A stretch of 64,000 nt of DNA from Burkholderia sp. Ax-1719 (lineage in GTDB: Bacteria > Pseudomonadota > Gammaproteobacteria > Burkholderiales > Burkholderiaceae). The notes under the pieces are model-generated. The model was given only the letters and a program-made list of their open reading frames with translations. It did not search any database and had not been told where the DNA came from. The position numbers and the translations under genes were made by a program. Within the stretch, counting starts at the first letter, position 1; the number at the start of each line of letters is the position of its first letter. Below are positions 26,733-35,892 of the stretch, one piece after another. The stretch is taken from contig NZ_VWWJ01000006.1 of the NCBI RefSeq assembly GCF_011753055.1, positions 301,673 through 365,672 of the forward strand, written 5' to 3'.

Positions 26733-27259
26733 AAGCGCGTGCGTTCAAGTGGCGTGCGCGCAACGATCATGCCTCGCGTCGCAGCGGTCTTCGCGGCCAG
26801 CGCAGGAGCCGGCGTCACCAGCGCGGTGTGGCGGCCGTCGAATTTGCGCTCGCGTTTCCGCTCTTTTTCACGATCCTGTACGCGATCGTGATGTACAGCA
26901 TGATGTTTCTTGTGCAGCACAGCCTGACTTCGGCGGCGGCAGAAGGCGCGCGCGCGGCGCTGGTCTATCAGTACGCGTCGAGCACGTCGGCGGCCTTGAC
27001 CAGCCGCGGTAGCGCAGCCTGCACGCGTGCGCTCGCCGTGGTCAGCTGGTTGACGCAGGCGCCAACCTGTACGCCAGTAGTGAGTGCAGCGCCGTCCGGC
27101 TGCTCCAGCAACACCGCGATGGACTGCGTGCAGGTCACGCTGACCTACCCGTGGGGCAGCAGCCCGCTGATTCCCCCCTTGCCGCTGATGGGGCTGATTT
27201 CGCCGACTTCGCTCGTCGGTCAGGCCACGGTGCAGATCGACCCGGTGAACATCCTGTGA
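26729..27259 (+). CDS. tadE: TadE-like minor pilin
   Basis: This pseudopilin is needed for Tad pilus biogenesis. I choose ATG 26729 (176 aa), which overlaps the peptidase stop by ATGA and follows AGAGGGGG. A basic N-terminal stretch (RRSRRHQRG) precedes the TadE signature GVAAVEFALAFPLFFTILYA, which forms the membrane helix and peptidase recognition site with Glu five residues after the likely cleavage point. The C-terminal periplasmic part has four Cys, probably two disulfides. TadG lies farther down the locus. Confidence 0.9.
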   Translation: MKARAFKWRARNDHASRRSGLRGQRRSRRHQRGVAAVEFALAFPLFFTILYAIVMYSMMFLVQHSLTSAAAEGARAALVYQYASSTSAALTSRGSAACTRALAVVSWLTQAPTCTPVVSAAPSGCSSNTAMDCVQVTLTYPWGSSPLIPPLPLMGLISPTSLVGQATVQIDPVNIL

Positions 27260-27356
27260 AAACCGCTGACTGCATCGCGATTCGCTCAATCTGCCCGCAG
27301 CGCGCCTTAGCCGCGCTGTGTGGCGCACGTACTGTACGCATCCGGAATCATCGTTG

Positions 27357-28295
27357 ATGGCCAATCTGACCAAAATTGCTGCAGGACTCCTGATTGCCGC
27401 TGCGCTCGTGCTCGGGCTGTTTGCGATCATGCTCGCGCGCCGCGCCCCGGCGCCGCAAACCGTCGTTCAGCCGACGACCACCACGCAGGCGCTGACGCCG
27501 GTTGTGGTGGCCACGCGCAAGCTGGCCGCAGGACAGCCGATTCCCGCCGATGCCGTGCGTGTGCAGCCGCTGCCGATCCACCCGATCGGCTCGGTGAGCG
27601 ACAGCGCCCTGGTAGCGGGCCGTGTGCCGCTCACCGACATTGCTGCCGATACGCCGGTGCTCGATCAACAGTTGTCGTCGAGCATCGCGGCGAGTCTCGC
27701 TGCGGGCGAGCGGGCGGTCGCCGTGCGTGTCGACGAAACCAACGCCGTCGGCAATCAGTTGCACGCGGGCAACTATGTCGACGTGTTCTTCACGCTGCGC
27801 CGCGACGGCAGCGGCGCAGGCGGCAGCACGGGCGAAGTGGGACGCACCCAGGCGCGTTTGCTGATCTCGAAGGCGCGCGTGCTCGTGTTCGGCGCGCAGC
27901 CCGACGACAGCGCGGCGGGCGGTCAGCGCACCAGCAACTTCGGTACGCAGAACGGCGGCCCGCGTACGGCGGTGATCGCGGTGCCGGTGACGCAGGTCGA
28001 CCAGCTTTCGCTGGCGCAAAGCCAGGGGCAACTGATTCTCGCGCTGCGTAATCCGACCGACGACGATCAGGTCGATCCGGACGCCTTCGGCCCGCAACCG
28101 GGCGTGCTCAAAGTGGTGTCGAAGGCGACGCTCGACGGCGCCACGCGCGCCGCGGCGGGCATCGCGCTCGATCAACTGGCGGGAGGCAGCGCACCGAAGC
28201 CGGCGGCGCAGGCTGCGCCGCATGTGGCAGGTGCCCCCGCGCGCGGCGGGCTTGAAGTGATACGGGGTGGGCGAGCCGAAACGGTCGCCTGGTAA
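27357..28295 (+). CDS. cpaB: Flp pilus assembly protein CpaB/RcpC
   Basis: CpaB/RcpC is a periplasmic, inner-membrane-anchored protein that works with the secretin. The start at ATG 27357 gives 312 aa with one N-terminal membrane helix (about 5-27) and a SAF domain segment (VVATRKLAAGQPIPADAVRVQPLP). A second domain has VAVRVDETNAVGNQLHAGNYVDVFFT, a typical RcpC stretch. The C-terminus is Ala/Pro-rich. The 97-nt gap from tadE holds no obvious terminator. It is followed closely by the secretin gene. Confidence 0.92.
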   Translation: MANLTKIAAGLLIAAALVLGLFAIMLARRAPAPQTVVQPTTTTQALTPVVVATRKLAAGQPIPADAVRVQPLPIHPIGSVSDSALVAGRVPLTDIAADTPVLDQQLSSSIAASLAAGERAVAVRVDETNAVGNQLHAGNYVDVFFTLRRDGSGAGGSTGEVGRTQARLLISKARVLVFGAQPDDSAAGGQRTSNFGTQNGGPRTAVIAVPVTQVDQLSLAQSQGQLILALRNPTDDDQVDPDAFGPQPGVLKVVSKATLDGATRAAAGIALDQLAGGSAPKPAAQAAPHVAGAPARGGLEVIRGGRAETVAW

Positions 28296-28349
28296 GTGAA
28301 AAATAGCGCTGCGCATGACGCGGTCGCATACGAGAGAAGCAGGAACACG

Positions 28350-29786
28350 ATGACGATAACGAGGAAACTCGCCGTGGCCGTTGCCGCGTCCGCTTGCGCC
28401 AGCGGTCTCGCACTCGCCACGCTGGCCGCCTGGGCCGCGCCGCCGGTGCGCTCCAGCGCTGCTCAAGAGCCGCTGCCGACGAGCTTCGATATTGCGGTGG
28501 GCGAGCAACGCACCTTGCCGGTGACGGGGGCGCTCACGCGCGTGGCGGTGGGGGATCCGTCGGTGGCCGATGTGCTGGTCATTCGCGGCGACCGGCGCGG
28601 CGGATTGCTGCTCGTCGGCAAGTCGGCGGGCACGACCAATGTGATGGTTTGGGAGGGCGGTGTGCAGCGCACGTTCACTGTCAACGTGACCACCAATGCG
28701 GCGCGCGCGCTGCTGGGCCCGAACACGCCTGACGTGAAGGTGCTGGGCGGCACGGCGATCATCACCGGCAGCGCTACGTCGATGCTGGAGCATCAGCGCG
28801 CGGTGGCCGCCGCGCAGGGCTCGGTGGGCGTGAGCGGAGGCGGCAAAGGCGGCAAGGGCGGCAAGGGTAGTCAGGACGGCGGCGACACCAGCGGCGACGG
28901 CACCGTGCTCGACAATTCGACCATCGCCACGCGCTCGGTCGTGCAGGTGGACGTGCGGGTGGTGGAGTTCAGCCGCACGGTGCTCAAGGAAATCGGCTTT
29001 AACTTTTTCCGCCAGAACAGCGGCTTCTCGTTCGGCTCGTTCACGCCGTCGTCGCTGACTTCGGCGAGCACCGGGTCGACCGGCACGTCCATCTCGGCGA
29101 CCTCGCCGATCTCCTCGGCGTTCAACCTCGTGTTCTCGTCGGCCACGCACGGTCTGGCTGCCGATCTGAGCCTGATGGAATCGAACAACCTCGCACGCGT
29201 ACTGGCCGAGCCGACGCTCGTTGCGCTCTCGGGCCAAAGCGCGAGCTTTCTGGCGGGCGGCGAGATCCCGGTGCCGGTGCCACAGGCGCTTGGTTCGACC
29301 TCGATCGAATACAAGCCCTACGGCATTGGCCTGTCGCTCACGCCTACGGTGCTCTCGCCGCAGCGCATCGCGCTGAAGGTGGCGCCGGAAGCGAGCCAGC
29401 TCGACTACTCGAACGCGGTCACGATCAGCGGCGTTTCCGTGCCCGCGATCACGACGCGGCGTACTGAAACCACCGTCGAACTCGGCGATGGCGAGAGTTT
29501 TGTGATCGGCGGCCTGATCGATCGTGAGACCGCGTCGAATGTGAACAAGGTGCCGCTGCTGGGCGATCTGCCCGTGATCGGCGCCTTCTTCAAGCAGTTG
29601 AACTACCAGCAGAACGAAAAAGAGCTGGTGATCGTGGTCACGCCGCATCTGGTGTCGCCGCTCGCGAAGGACGCGAAGCTGCCGACGACGCCGGGTGAAC
29701 TGGCCGAGCAGCGCAACGCGCCCGTGTGGCGTTCGCTGCTGGGCGGTGCGGCGGCACGTGAACCGGTGCCGGGATTTTCGCCTTGA
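28350..29786 (+). CDS. cpaC: Tad pilus secretin CpaC/RcpA
   Basis: This is the outer-membrane ring through which the Flp pilus exits. ATG 28350 gives 478 aa; a GTG at 28296 directly after cpaB would add 18 residues before the signal peptide. Signal peptide about 1-30; N-terminal secretin domain with DIAVGEQRTLPVTGALTRVA (46-65); BON-type segment; then the secretin core VRVVEFSRTVLKEIGFNF to VVTPHLVSPL. An unusual Gly/Lys-rich insert, GGGKGGKGGKG (163-173) followed by Asp/Gly-rich residues, interrupts the middle. It is part of the tad operon. Confidence 0.93.
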   Translation: MTITRKLAVAVAASACASGLALATLAAWAAPPVRSSAAQEPLPTSFDIAVGEQRTLPVTGALTRVAVGDPSVADVLVIRGDRRGGLLLVGKSAGTTNVMVWEGGVQRTFTVNVTTNAARALLGPNTPDVKVLGGTAIITGSATSMLEHQRAVAAAQGSVGVSGGGKGGKGGKGSQDGGDTSGDGTVLDNSTIATRSVVQVDVRVVEFSRTVLKEIGFNFFRQNSGFSFGSFTPSSLTSASTGSTGTSISATSPISSAFNLVFSSATHGLAADLSLMESNNLARVLAEPTLVALSGQSASFLAGGEIPVPVPQALGSTSIEYKPYGIGLSLTPTVLSPQRIALKVAPEASQLDYSNAVTISGVSVPAITTRRTETTVELGDGESFVIGGLIDRETASNVNKVPLLGDLPVIGAFFKQLNYQQNEKELVIVVTPHLVSPLAKDAKLPTTPGELAEQRNAPVWRSLLGGAAAREPVPGFSP

Positions 29787-29864
29787 TTTTCGCCTGGAGA
29801 TAGCGCAGTGGAACACAGCGGGCGCGCGAGCGCACACCGTTCCACCGGATGCATGGAGCCTGAG

Positions 29865-31103
29865 ATGAATGCGAGAGCGCACTTGATGACTCAAACCACC
29901 GTGGCGGATTCGTTTGTCTTCGCCTCGGCGAACGATGCGCACGCGCGCTGGCTGGCGCAAACGCTCTTTCCGGCGGGCAAGGTGGAATCCGTCGCACTCG
30001 ACCCCGCGCTGGTATCCCAGCGCATTTCGCAGCATATGCCGTCGCTGCTGCTGGTCGATTTTTCGCAGGGACGCGGTGCGATTGCCAGCGCCGTGGCGGC
30101 TGCCGCGCACGCTGCGTTTCCGGGCCTCCAGGTGGTCGCGCTCGGCACGCTCGCCGAGCCGGAAAGCGCGCTGTCCGCGCTGCGCGCCGGTGTGCGCGAT
30201 TTCGTGGACGTGGCCGGAGACGGTGAGGATGCCTTAAAGATCGTCAGGCAGGTGCTCGAAAACCGCGTGGAGCCTGTGAGCCGTCATGGACGTCTGACGG
30301 TGTTGCTCGGCGCGCGTGCGGGCATGGGCGTGACGACGCTGGCCGCGAGCCTGGGTGCGCTGCTCGCGCGCAAGGGCGCGCCGACCAACCGCCACGCCGC
30401 CTTGCTCGATCTCGGCTTGCCGGCCGGCGACGGCGCGCTGCTGCTCAATGCGGGCAACGGCTTCAACTTCGTCGATGCCGTGCGCAATCTGAACCGCTTC
30501 GACCAGACCTTCGTGCATACGGCGCTCGCGCGTCACGAAAGCGGTCTCGCGCTTACCACGCTGCCCGCCGATCTCAGTGCATTCCGCGAGGTGTCGTTTC
30601 AATCGGCGGTGGCGCTGCTCACGCGCCTGCGTGCGTTCTTCGACCAGCAGCTCGTCGATCTGGGCGGCTTCAGCAATACCGAATTCGTTTCCGAAGTCGC
30701 GCACGCCGCCGATCAGGTCTGGCTCGTATGTGACCAGAGCGTGGCGTCGATCGTCGCCGCTTCGCGCCAGCTCGAAATGCTGCGCGAGGCCGGAGTGGAG
30801 AACGATCATCTGCGCCTCGTGCTCAACCAGTACGAAGCGGAGATCGACCTGAGCGCGGCGCAGATCGCCGAGCGTCTGGGCATCGATCTCGCGGGTGCGC
30901 TGCCCGCGCGTCGCGTTGCGCTCTGCCAGGCCGCCAATCGCGGCCAGCTGCTCGCCGATAGCGCGCCGCGCGACCCGTACGTGCGTGCGCTCGAAGCGCT
31001 CGCGGCACAGCTCGACGGCATGCGCTCGCGTGCACCCAACAAGCTGGACGCGCTGCGGCGTCCGTTGCGCGGTCTTTTCCCTCACTCATCGAAGCGTTCG
31101 TAG
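29865..31103 (+). CDS. tadZ: Tad pilus localisation ATPase TadZ/CpaE
   Basis: TadZ/CpaE marks the pole and recruits the Tad machine. ATG 29865 with GGAG six bases ahead gives 412 aa; the open frame reaches back to a GTG at 29808, and ATG 29886 is a further alternative. An N-terminal receiver-like domain (about 12-135) precedes a MinD/ParA-type ATPase domain. Its P-loop is GARAGMGVTT (149-158), in which both the signature and the catalytic lysines of KGGxGKT are absent. This is a common feature of TadZ proteins, known to be weak or inactive ATPases. It is directly followed by tadA. Confidence 0.92.
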   Translation: MNARAHLMTQTTVADSFVFASANDAHARWLAQTLFPAGKVESVALDPALVSQRISQHMPSLLLVDFSQGRGAIASAVAAAAHAAFPGLQVVALGTLAEPESALSALRAGVRDFVDVAGDGEDALKIVRQVLENRVEPVSRHGRLTVLLGARAGMGVTTLAASLGALLARKGAPTNRHAALLDLGLPAGDGALLLNAGNGFNFVDAVRNLNRFDQTFVHTALARHESGLALTTLPADLSAFREVSFQSAVALLTRLRAFFDQQLVDLGGFSNTEFVSEVAHAADQVWLVCDQSVASIVAASRQLEMLREAGVENDHLRLVLNQYEAEIDLSAAQIAERLGIDLAGALPARRVALCQAANRGQLLADSAPRDPYVRALEALAAQLDGMRSRAPNKLDALRRPLRGLFPHSSKRS

Positions 31104-31106
31104 ACC

Positions 31107-32447
31107 ATGGCGGATAACATCGAGTTTGCCGACGACGCGCCGCTGTTCGCGCACAGCCAGCAGTTCCAGGACATCAAGAACGCCGCGCACGAGCATCTGC
31201 TCACCCGCATCGAAGAACTGGGCGCCGAATTCGGCCGCTGGTCGCGCCACGCGATCAACCAGTTCGTCGATCTGGAAATCGACAGCTTCGTGCGGCTGCG
31301 TCACATCCCGATCAACGAAAGCGAGGTGCGCGCGATTGCCGAAGCGCTCACCAAAGAGCTTGCGGGCTTCGGGCCGATCGAGGATCTGCTGGGCGATCCG
31401 GCCGTCGAGGACATTCTCATCAACGGCTATAACGATGTGTATGTCTCGCGGCACGGGATTCTCGCCAAGATTCCGGTGCGCTTTTCCGACAATGCCCACT
31501 TGCTGCGCATCGTGCGGCGCATTCTTGCGCCCATCGGGCGGCGTCTGGACGAATCGAATCCGATGGTCGATGCGCGCCTGCCCGACGGTGGCCGTATCAA
31601 CGTCGTGATCGAACCGCTGTCGCTCGCGGGCCCGATCGTCTCGATCCGGAAGTTCCGCAAGGATCCGCTGCGTCCCGACGACCTCGTGAGCAACGGCACC
31701 TTCGGCACGGAAATCGGCGCGCTGTTCGAAGCGGCGGTGCAGGCGCGCTGCAATATCCTGGTGTCGGGCGGCACGAGCTCGGGCAAGACCTCGCTGCTCA
31801 ACGCGCTGGCGTTCTATATCCCCGACGTCGAACGCGTCGTGACGATCGAAGACACGGCCGAGCTTTCGCTGAACCACCCGCATGTGGTGCGGCTCGAAAC
31901 GCGGCCGGGCGGCTTTGACGGCGTGGGCGTGGTGACCATCCGCGATCTGCTGCGCAACACGCTGCGGATGCGCCCGGACCGCATTATCGTGGGCGAAGTG
32001 CGCGGCGGCGAAGTGCTCGAAATGCTGCAGGCGATGAACACGGGCCACGACGGTTCGATGGCGACGGTGCACGCGTCGTCGCCGCGCGAGTGTCTTTATC
32101 GCCTCGAAATGCTGGCGGGTTTCGCGGGCTTTCAGGGCACCGAAAGCAGCCTGCGCCGCCAGATCGCCAATGCGATCGACTTCATCGTGCAGATCGGGCG
32201 TCTGTCCAACGGCAGACGGCGCATTCTTTCGGTTACCGAAGTAACGGGTCTGGCCGACAACATCATCGCCACCCAGGAGCTGTATCGCTACGAGCCGGTG
32301 ACGACGCCCGACGGCGAAGAACTCGACCGCTGGGACTCGCTCGGCATCCATCCGCACTCGCCGAAGCTCGCGCGCTTCCGCCAGGCGGTGTCGGCGTCGT
32401 CGAATTTCGGTTTCGGCGGCGGGCGTGACGGAGGATTCAATGTCTAG
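31107..32447 (+). CDS. tadA: Tad pilus assembly ATPase TadA/CpaF
   Basis: This hexameric type II/IV secretion ATPase powers Flp pilus extension and retraction. It is 446 aa, with an N-terminal helical domain, then Walker A GGTSSGKT (221-228), acidic TIEDTAEL (247-254), Walker B RPDRIIVGEVRGGE (289-302) and the His box GHDGSMATVHA (313-323). All catalytic elements are intact. The start lies 3 nt after tadZ, and tadB overlaps its last 8 bases, so the genes are translationally coupled. Confidence 0.96.
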   Translation: MADNIEFADDAPLFAHSQQFQDIKNAAHEHLLTRIEELGAEFGRWSRHAINQFVDLEIDSFVRLRHIPINESEVRAIAEALTKELAGFGPIEDLLGDPAVEDILINGYNDVYVSRHGILAKIPVRFSDNAHLLRIVRRILAPIGRRLDESNPMVDARLPDGGRINVVIEPLSLAGPIVSIRKFRKDPLRPDDLVSNGTFGTEIGALFEAAVQARCNILVSGGTSSGKTSLLNALAFYIPDVERVVTIEDTAELSLNHPHVVRLETRPGGFDGVGVVTIRDLLRNTLRMRPDRIIVGEVRGGEVLEMLQAMNTGHDGSMATVHASSPRECLYRLEMLAGFAGFQGTESSLRRQIANAIDFIVQIGRLSNGRRRILSVTEVTGLADNIIATQELYRYEPVTTPDGEELDRWDSLGIHPHSPKLARFRQAVSASSNFGFGGGRDGGFNV

Positions 32448-33525
32448 CCTGCTCGCGCTCGCCGTGGGGCTCGCGCTGCTGTGCGCGGGCGGCGGGCTGA
32501 TGCTCTGGCAGCGCGCGCAGCAGCGCACATCGCGCGAGCGCGTGTCGCGCTTCGTCGACAGCCGCGTGGCGGCTGCGAGCCAGGGCGCGTCGATGGGGGC
32601 GGCCGCGAGCGGTTTTGGTGGCGCGGGCACCCTGGGTGGGCAAGGCGGGACGTCGAAACACGACGCCATGCGCGCGGTCTACGTGGGCGGCAACGCCACG
32701 ACGCGCGGCGGCGCCGTCGCCTCGGGCGCTCAATCGGCGAATGCCGCCGGTGCCTCCGCGCTTCAGCGCTGGCGCTTGCGGCTGGCGCTCGCTTTTCAGC
32801 ACACCTTGAGCCGGGCGGGCATCGTCGACGCGCGCAAGCCGCTCGCCTTCATCGCTTTCGTCACGGTTGCGCTGACGCTGTGGGCGTTCATCCTCGGCGG
32901 CGCACCTGCGGCCATTGCGATGCTGGTTGCGGTGCTGGCGTGCGTCGCCTTCGCGCTATCGATGCGCATGCAACGACGTCGCGCACGGCTCGTGACGCAA
33001 CTGCCTTCGTTTCTGGACGGCATCGTGCGCCTGATCGTGCTGGGCAACAGCGTGCCCGCCGCTTTTCAGGCCGCGCTCGTGACCACCGAAGCGCCGCTGC
33101 GCGAATGTCTCGATCATGTCTCGCGCATGCTGCGCTCGGGTGTGGAAATCGATCGCGCGCTGCATCAGGTGTCGCAGGTTTATCGCACCAAGGAACTCGA
33201 ACTGGTGGGCGCGGTGCTGCGCCTGTCGGTGCGATACGGCGGCCGCGCCGACGTGATGCTCGAACGCATGGCGACTTTCATGCGCGACCTCGAACAGGCG
33301 CAGCGCGAACTGAGCGCGATGTCGGCGGAAACGCGTCTTTCGGCGTGGGTGCTGGCATTGCTGCCGATCGCCATTGCCGGCTTTCTCATCGTCACGAACC
33401 CTGTGTATTTCGGCTCGATGTGGAATGACGGTGGCGGCCGCAAGCTGGTCTATGTGGCCGTGGGCCTGCAGGTGAGCGGGGCGTTCCTGCTGCATCGCCT
33501 CACGCGCCTCAAGGGGGCGATATGA
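32440..33525 (+). CDS. tadB: Tad pilus inner-membrane protein TadB
   Basis: This type II secretion F-domain platform protein pairs with TadC. The start at ATG 32440 follows GGAGG and overlaps tadA by 8 bp, giving 361 aa. It has an N-terminal membrane helix (about 3-19) and then a long Gly/Ala/Ser linker with little order (about 48-105). Two central membrane helices, the T2SSF domain (LVTQLPSFLDGIVRLIVLGNSVPAAF) and a C-terminal pair of helices follow. tadC overlaps its stop codon by ATGA. Confidence 0.93.
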   Translation: MSSLLALAVGLALLCAGGGLMLWQRAQQRTSRERVSRFVDSRVAAASQGASMGAAASGFGGAGTLGGQGGTSKHDAMRAVYVGGNATTRGGAVASGAQSANAAGASALQRWRLRLALAFQHTLSRAGIVDARKPLAFIAFVTVALTLWAFILGGAPAAIAMLVAVLACVAFALSMRMQRRRARLVTQLPSFLDGIVRLIVLGNSVPAAFQAALVTTEAPLRECLDHVSRMLRSGVEIDRALHQVSQVYRTKELELVGAVLRLSVRYGGRADVMLERMATFMRDLEQAQRELSAMSAETRLSAWVLALLPIAIAGFLIVTNPVYFGSMWNDGGGRKLVYVAVGLQVSGAFLLHRLTRLKGAI

Positions 33526-34562
33526 GCGCGCAAGGCCTGGGCATCTTTGCGCTGGTGCTTGCCGCGCTCGGGATTGCGCTGCTGGCGACGCTGCTTTGCC
33601 TGCGCGTCGTGGCGGCGGGCAAGAGTGCGCGTACGCTTGAGCAGGCGATGGCCCGTACATCGAGCCAGGCAGCGGCGGTGAAAGCAGCCGGCACGATGGC
33701 CGGTGGCGGCTCGAATGGGGCCGCGAATGGCGCCGCGAACGGTGTAGCCGGCGGCACGCTCGATACGCCAACCGGCGCACGCAAGCGCACCGGCCTCGCA
33801 GGCATGCTCGACGCGCTCGGCGCGAAGGGCGTGCGCTGGCTCGATACGCCGTTCGGCAAGCTGATCGTCGCCGACGAAGACCGTCGTCTGATCGAGCAAT
33901 GCGGCTATGTCGATCCGCGCGCGCGGGGCCTGTACTGCATGATCCGTCTCGCCAGCGCGTTTATCGTCGCTTGCCTCGGCATGTGGTACGCCTTTGCGCA
34001 CGACATGAAGCTGGCGATCTTCGGCGGCGCGGGTCTGCTGCTGGGCTTTTTTATTCCCAAGTTTTTCGTGCAGCGGCGTGCGCATTCGCGTCTGGAATCC
34101 GTCGCCGATGAATTGCCGATGCTCGTCGATCTGCTTCGACTGCTGCAAGGCGTCGGCTTGTCGCTCGACCAGAGTCTGCAGGTGCTGATCAACGAATTCC
34201 GCCTCGTGCTGCCGGTGCTGGCGGGCGAGATGGAAATTGCCCAGCGCCAGTTCGTAACGGGGCGCACCCGCGAGCAATCCTTGCAACGCATGGCGTCGAT
34301 CTACGAAAACGAGGACCTGCGCGCGGTGATTCGCCTGCTCGTCCAGGTGGACAAACACGGCGGCGCGGTGCAGGAACCGCTCAAGCAGTTCGGCGACCGG
34401 CTGCGCGATGTGCGGCGCGCCACGCTGCGTGAGCGCATCGGCAAGCTCACGGTGCGCATGACCGGCGTGATGGTCGTGACGCTGTTACCCGCGTTGCTGA
34501 TCGTCACCGCCGGGCCCGGCTTGATCGCCGTCCTGCATTCGCTTTCGCAGATTCATCGTTGA
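33522..34562 (+). CDS. tadC: Tad pilus inner-membrane protein TadC
   Basis: This is the second F-domain platform protein, 346 aa. An N-terminal membrane helix is followed by a Gly/Ala/Asn linker (GGGSNGAANGAANG, about 61-75), two membrane helices, and the T2SSF domain with SVADELPMLVDLLRLLQ and VQVDKHGGAVQEPLKQF. The ATG overlaps the tadB stop. Both platform proteins here carry a low-complexity linker just after the first helix. Confidence 0.93.
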   Translation: MSAQGLGIFALVLAALGIALLATLLCLRVVAAGKSARTLEQAMARTSSQAAAVKAAGTMAGGGSNGAANGAANGVAGGTLDTPTGARKRTGLAGMLDALGAKGVRWLDTPFGKLIVADEDRRLIEQCGYVDPRARGLYCMIRLASAFIVACLGMWYAFAHDMKLAIFGGAGLLLGFFIPKFFVQRRAHSRLESVADELPMLVDLLRLLQGVGLSLDQSLQVLINEFRLVLPVLAGEMEIAQRQFVTGRTREQSLQRMASIYENEDLRAVIRLLVQVDKHGGAVQEPLKQFGDRLRDVRRATLRERIGKLTVRMTGVMVVTLLPALLIVTAGPGLIAVLHSLSQIHR

Positions 34563-34581
34563 GGCTCAACGTCGGAATGCC

Positions 34582-35499
34582 ATGAATACGGCCGGAATCA
34601 TCATGAAGAACGTTACTGTCCTCACACGCCTCAAACGCCTGACACGCTTCACATTTGCCGCCGGTTGCGTGAGTTTTGCCGCTGCGCTGGCCGCTTGCGG
34701 TACGCAGCAGGGTTACGGCGTCGGCGCTCAGGCGCAGGCGGAAATGCAGATGCGCGCGGCAACCAGCAAGGATACGGCGCCGGATACGCCTGGCATGTAT
34801 CTCGGGCTGATTTCGCGCATGCAGTCGGAAGGGCTCTATTACGCCTCGCTCGCGCATATCGACGCCTTCGATCGCCAGTACGGCAAGACGCCCGATTCGA
34901 TCGTGCTGCGGGCGGACGCCTTGCGCATGACGGGGCAGGCGAGCGCCAGTGCGCAGGCCTATGCGCAATTGATCGACACGCCGCTGGCCGCGCGCGGTCA
35001 TCGCGGCCTGGGTCTGCTGGCGGGCGCGAACGGCGACTTTCATCAGGCGGCGCAGGAGTTGAGCGCGGCCTCGGCGCTCGATCCGACCGACGCGACCACG
35101 CTGTCCGACCTCGGCTATGCGTTGCTGCGCGACGGCGACGTCACGCACGCGCGCGTGCCCTTGCTCAAGGCGCTGGAACTGGATCCGCGTAACGCGAAGA
35201 TCGTCGCCAACGTGGCGCTGCTGTTCGAGGCGAGCGGCAACGACGCCGACGCGCAGTCGATGATGGCGCAACAGAATCTGCCCGCTGCGGCGCGCGCGGC
35301 CGTGATGAGCGACGCGCAGAAGGTGCGCGATGTCGAACGCGCGCGCGAAGTCGCCCAGCAGCACGAGACGATGCAAAAAGAGGCGCAGCGCATCGCGAAG
35401 ATAGCGGCGATGCCCGCGCCGCGCGCGCTGGCGAGTACGCAGGGCGGCTGGCCGGGCAGCGACGTGCAGCCGCGTCTGGTGGACCGTTTCGCACAATGA
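34582..35499 (+). CDS. tadD: TPR lipoprotein TadD
   Basis: TadD is a TPR-containing lipoprotein thought to act as secretin pilotin. It is 305 aa from ATG 34582, or 298 from ATG 34603, and both are possible. The lipobox is LAAC with Cys39 in the longer form. Tetratricopeptide-type helices cover about 75-215 (LRADALRMTGQASASAQAYAQ, LSDLGYALLRDGDVTHARVPL). A charged helical tail (VRDVERAREVAQQHETMQKE) follows. The downstream frame begins at its stop codon. Confidence 0.9.
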   Translation: MNTAGIIMKNVTVLTRLKRLTRFTFAAGCVSFAAALAACGTQQGYGVGAQAQAEMQMRAATSKDTAPDTPGMYLGLISRMQSEGLYYASLAHIDAFDRQYGKTPDSIVLRADALRMTGQASASAQAYAQLIDTPLAARGHRGLGLLAGANGDFHQAAQELSAASALDPTDATTLSDLGYALLRDGDVTHARVPLLKALELDPRNAKIVANVALLFEASGNDADAQSMMAQQNLPAAARAAVMSDAQKVRDVERAREVAQQHETMQKEAQRIAKIAAMPAPRALASTQGGWPGSDVQPRLVDRFAQ

Positions 35500-35540
35500 C
35501 GATCGGCGCGGCGACACGCTCGCGCCACCGGGGAGATACC

Positions 35541-35891
35541 ATGAAAACAAGGCACATTGAGAATCCGCTGAACCTGTTCCGCTCACGCACGCCGATGCTG
35601 GCGGCGATGGCGCTCGTCGCCGCGCTCGTCATGCCGACGGCCCGTGCGCAAAGCGCGGACGTGAGCAATGTGGAAGTCGGCCATTCGACTGCGGCGTGGT
35701 TCGAACTCCAACGCAGCAACGCGCAGGCCGCGCCCCCGCAGCCGATGCTGGGCGCCGAGGCGGGCTATGCCTGGCAGCGCTATATGAATTCGTTCACCAC
35801 ACCGATTCCGAACAGCTTTGGCTCGGCCATGCAGGCCAGCGGCGGCCAGGGCAACAGCCTCTCGGTGTCGTTGGGCGGCAGCTCGAATTAA
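35541..35891 (+). CDS. DUF3613 family small exported protein of the tad operon
   Basis: ATG 35541 after GGGGAGA gives 116 aa. A signal peptide ends near PTARAQS. The short conserved segment WFELQRSNAQAAPPQPMLGAEAGYAWQRYMNSF identifies DUF3613, a domain found beside tad genes in Burkholderiales. The C-terminus is Gly/Ser-rich. Its role is not known; secretion and context suggest a periplasmic accessory of the pilus. The next gene starts right after its stop codon. Confidence 0.8.
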   Translation: MKTRHIENPLNLFRSRTPMLAAMALVAALVMPTARAQSADVSNVEVGHSTAAWFELQRSNAQAAPPQPMLGAEAGYAWQRYMNSFTTPIPNSFGSAMQASGGQGNSLSVSLGGSSN

Positions 35892-35892
35892 G

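Noticed and set aside
27348..30110. 920-codon minus-strand frame opposite cpaB, cpaC and the start of tadZ
   Set aside because: It is antisense to three recognised tad genes; Arg/His-rich composition marks it as a shadow.
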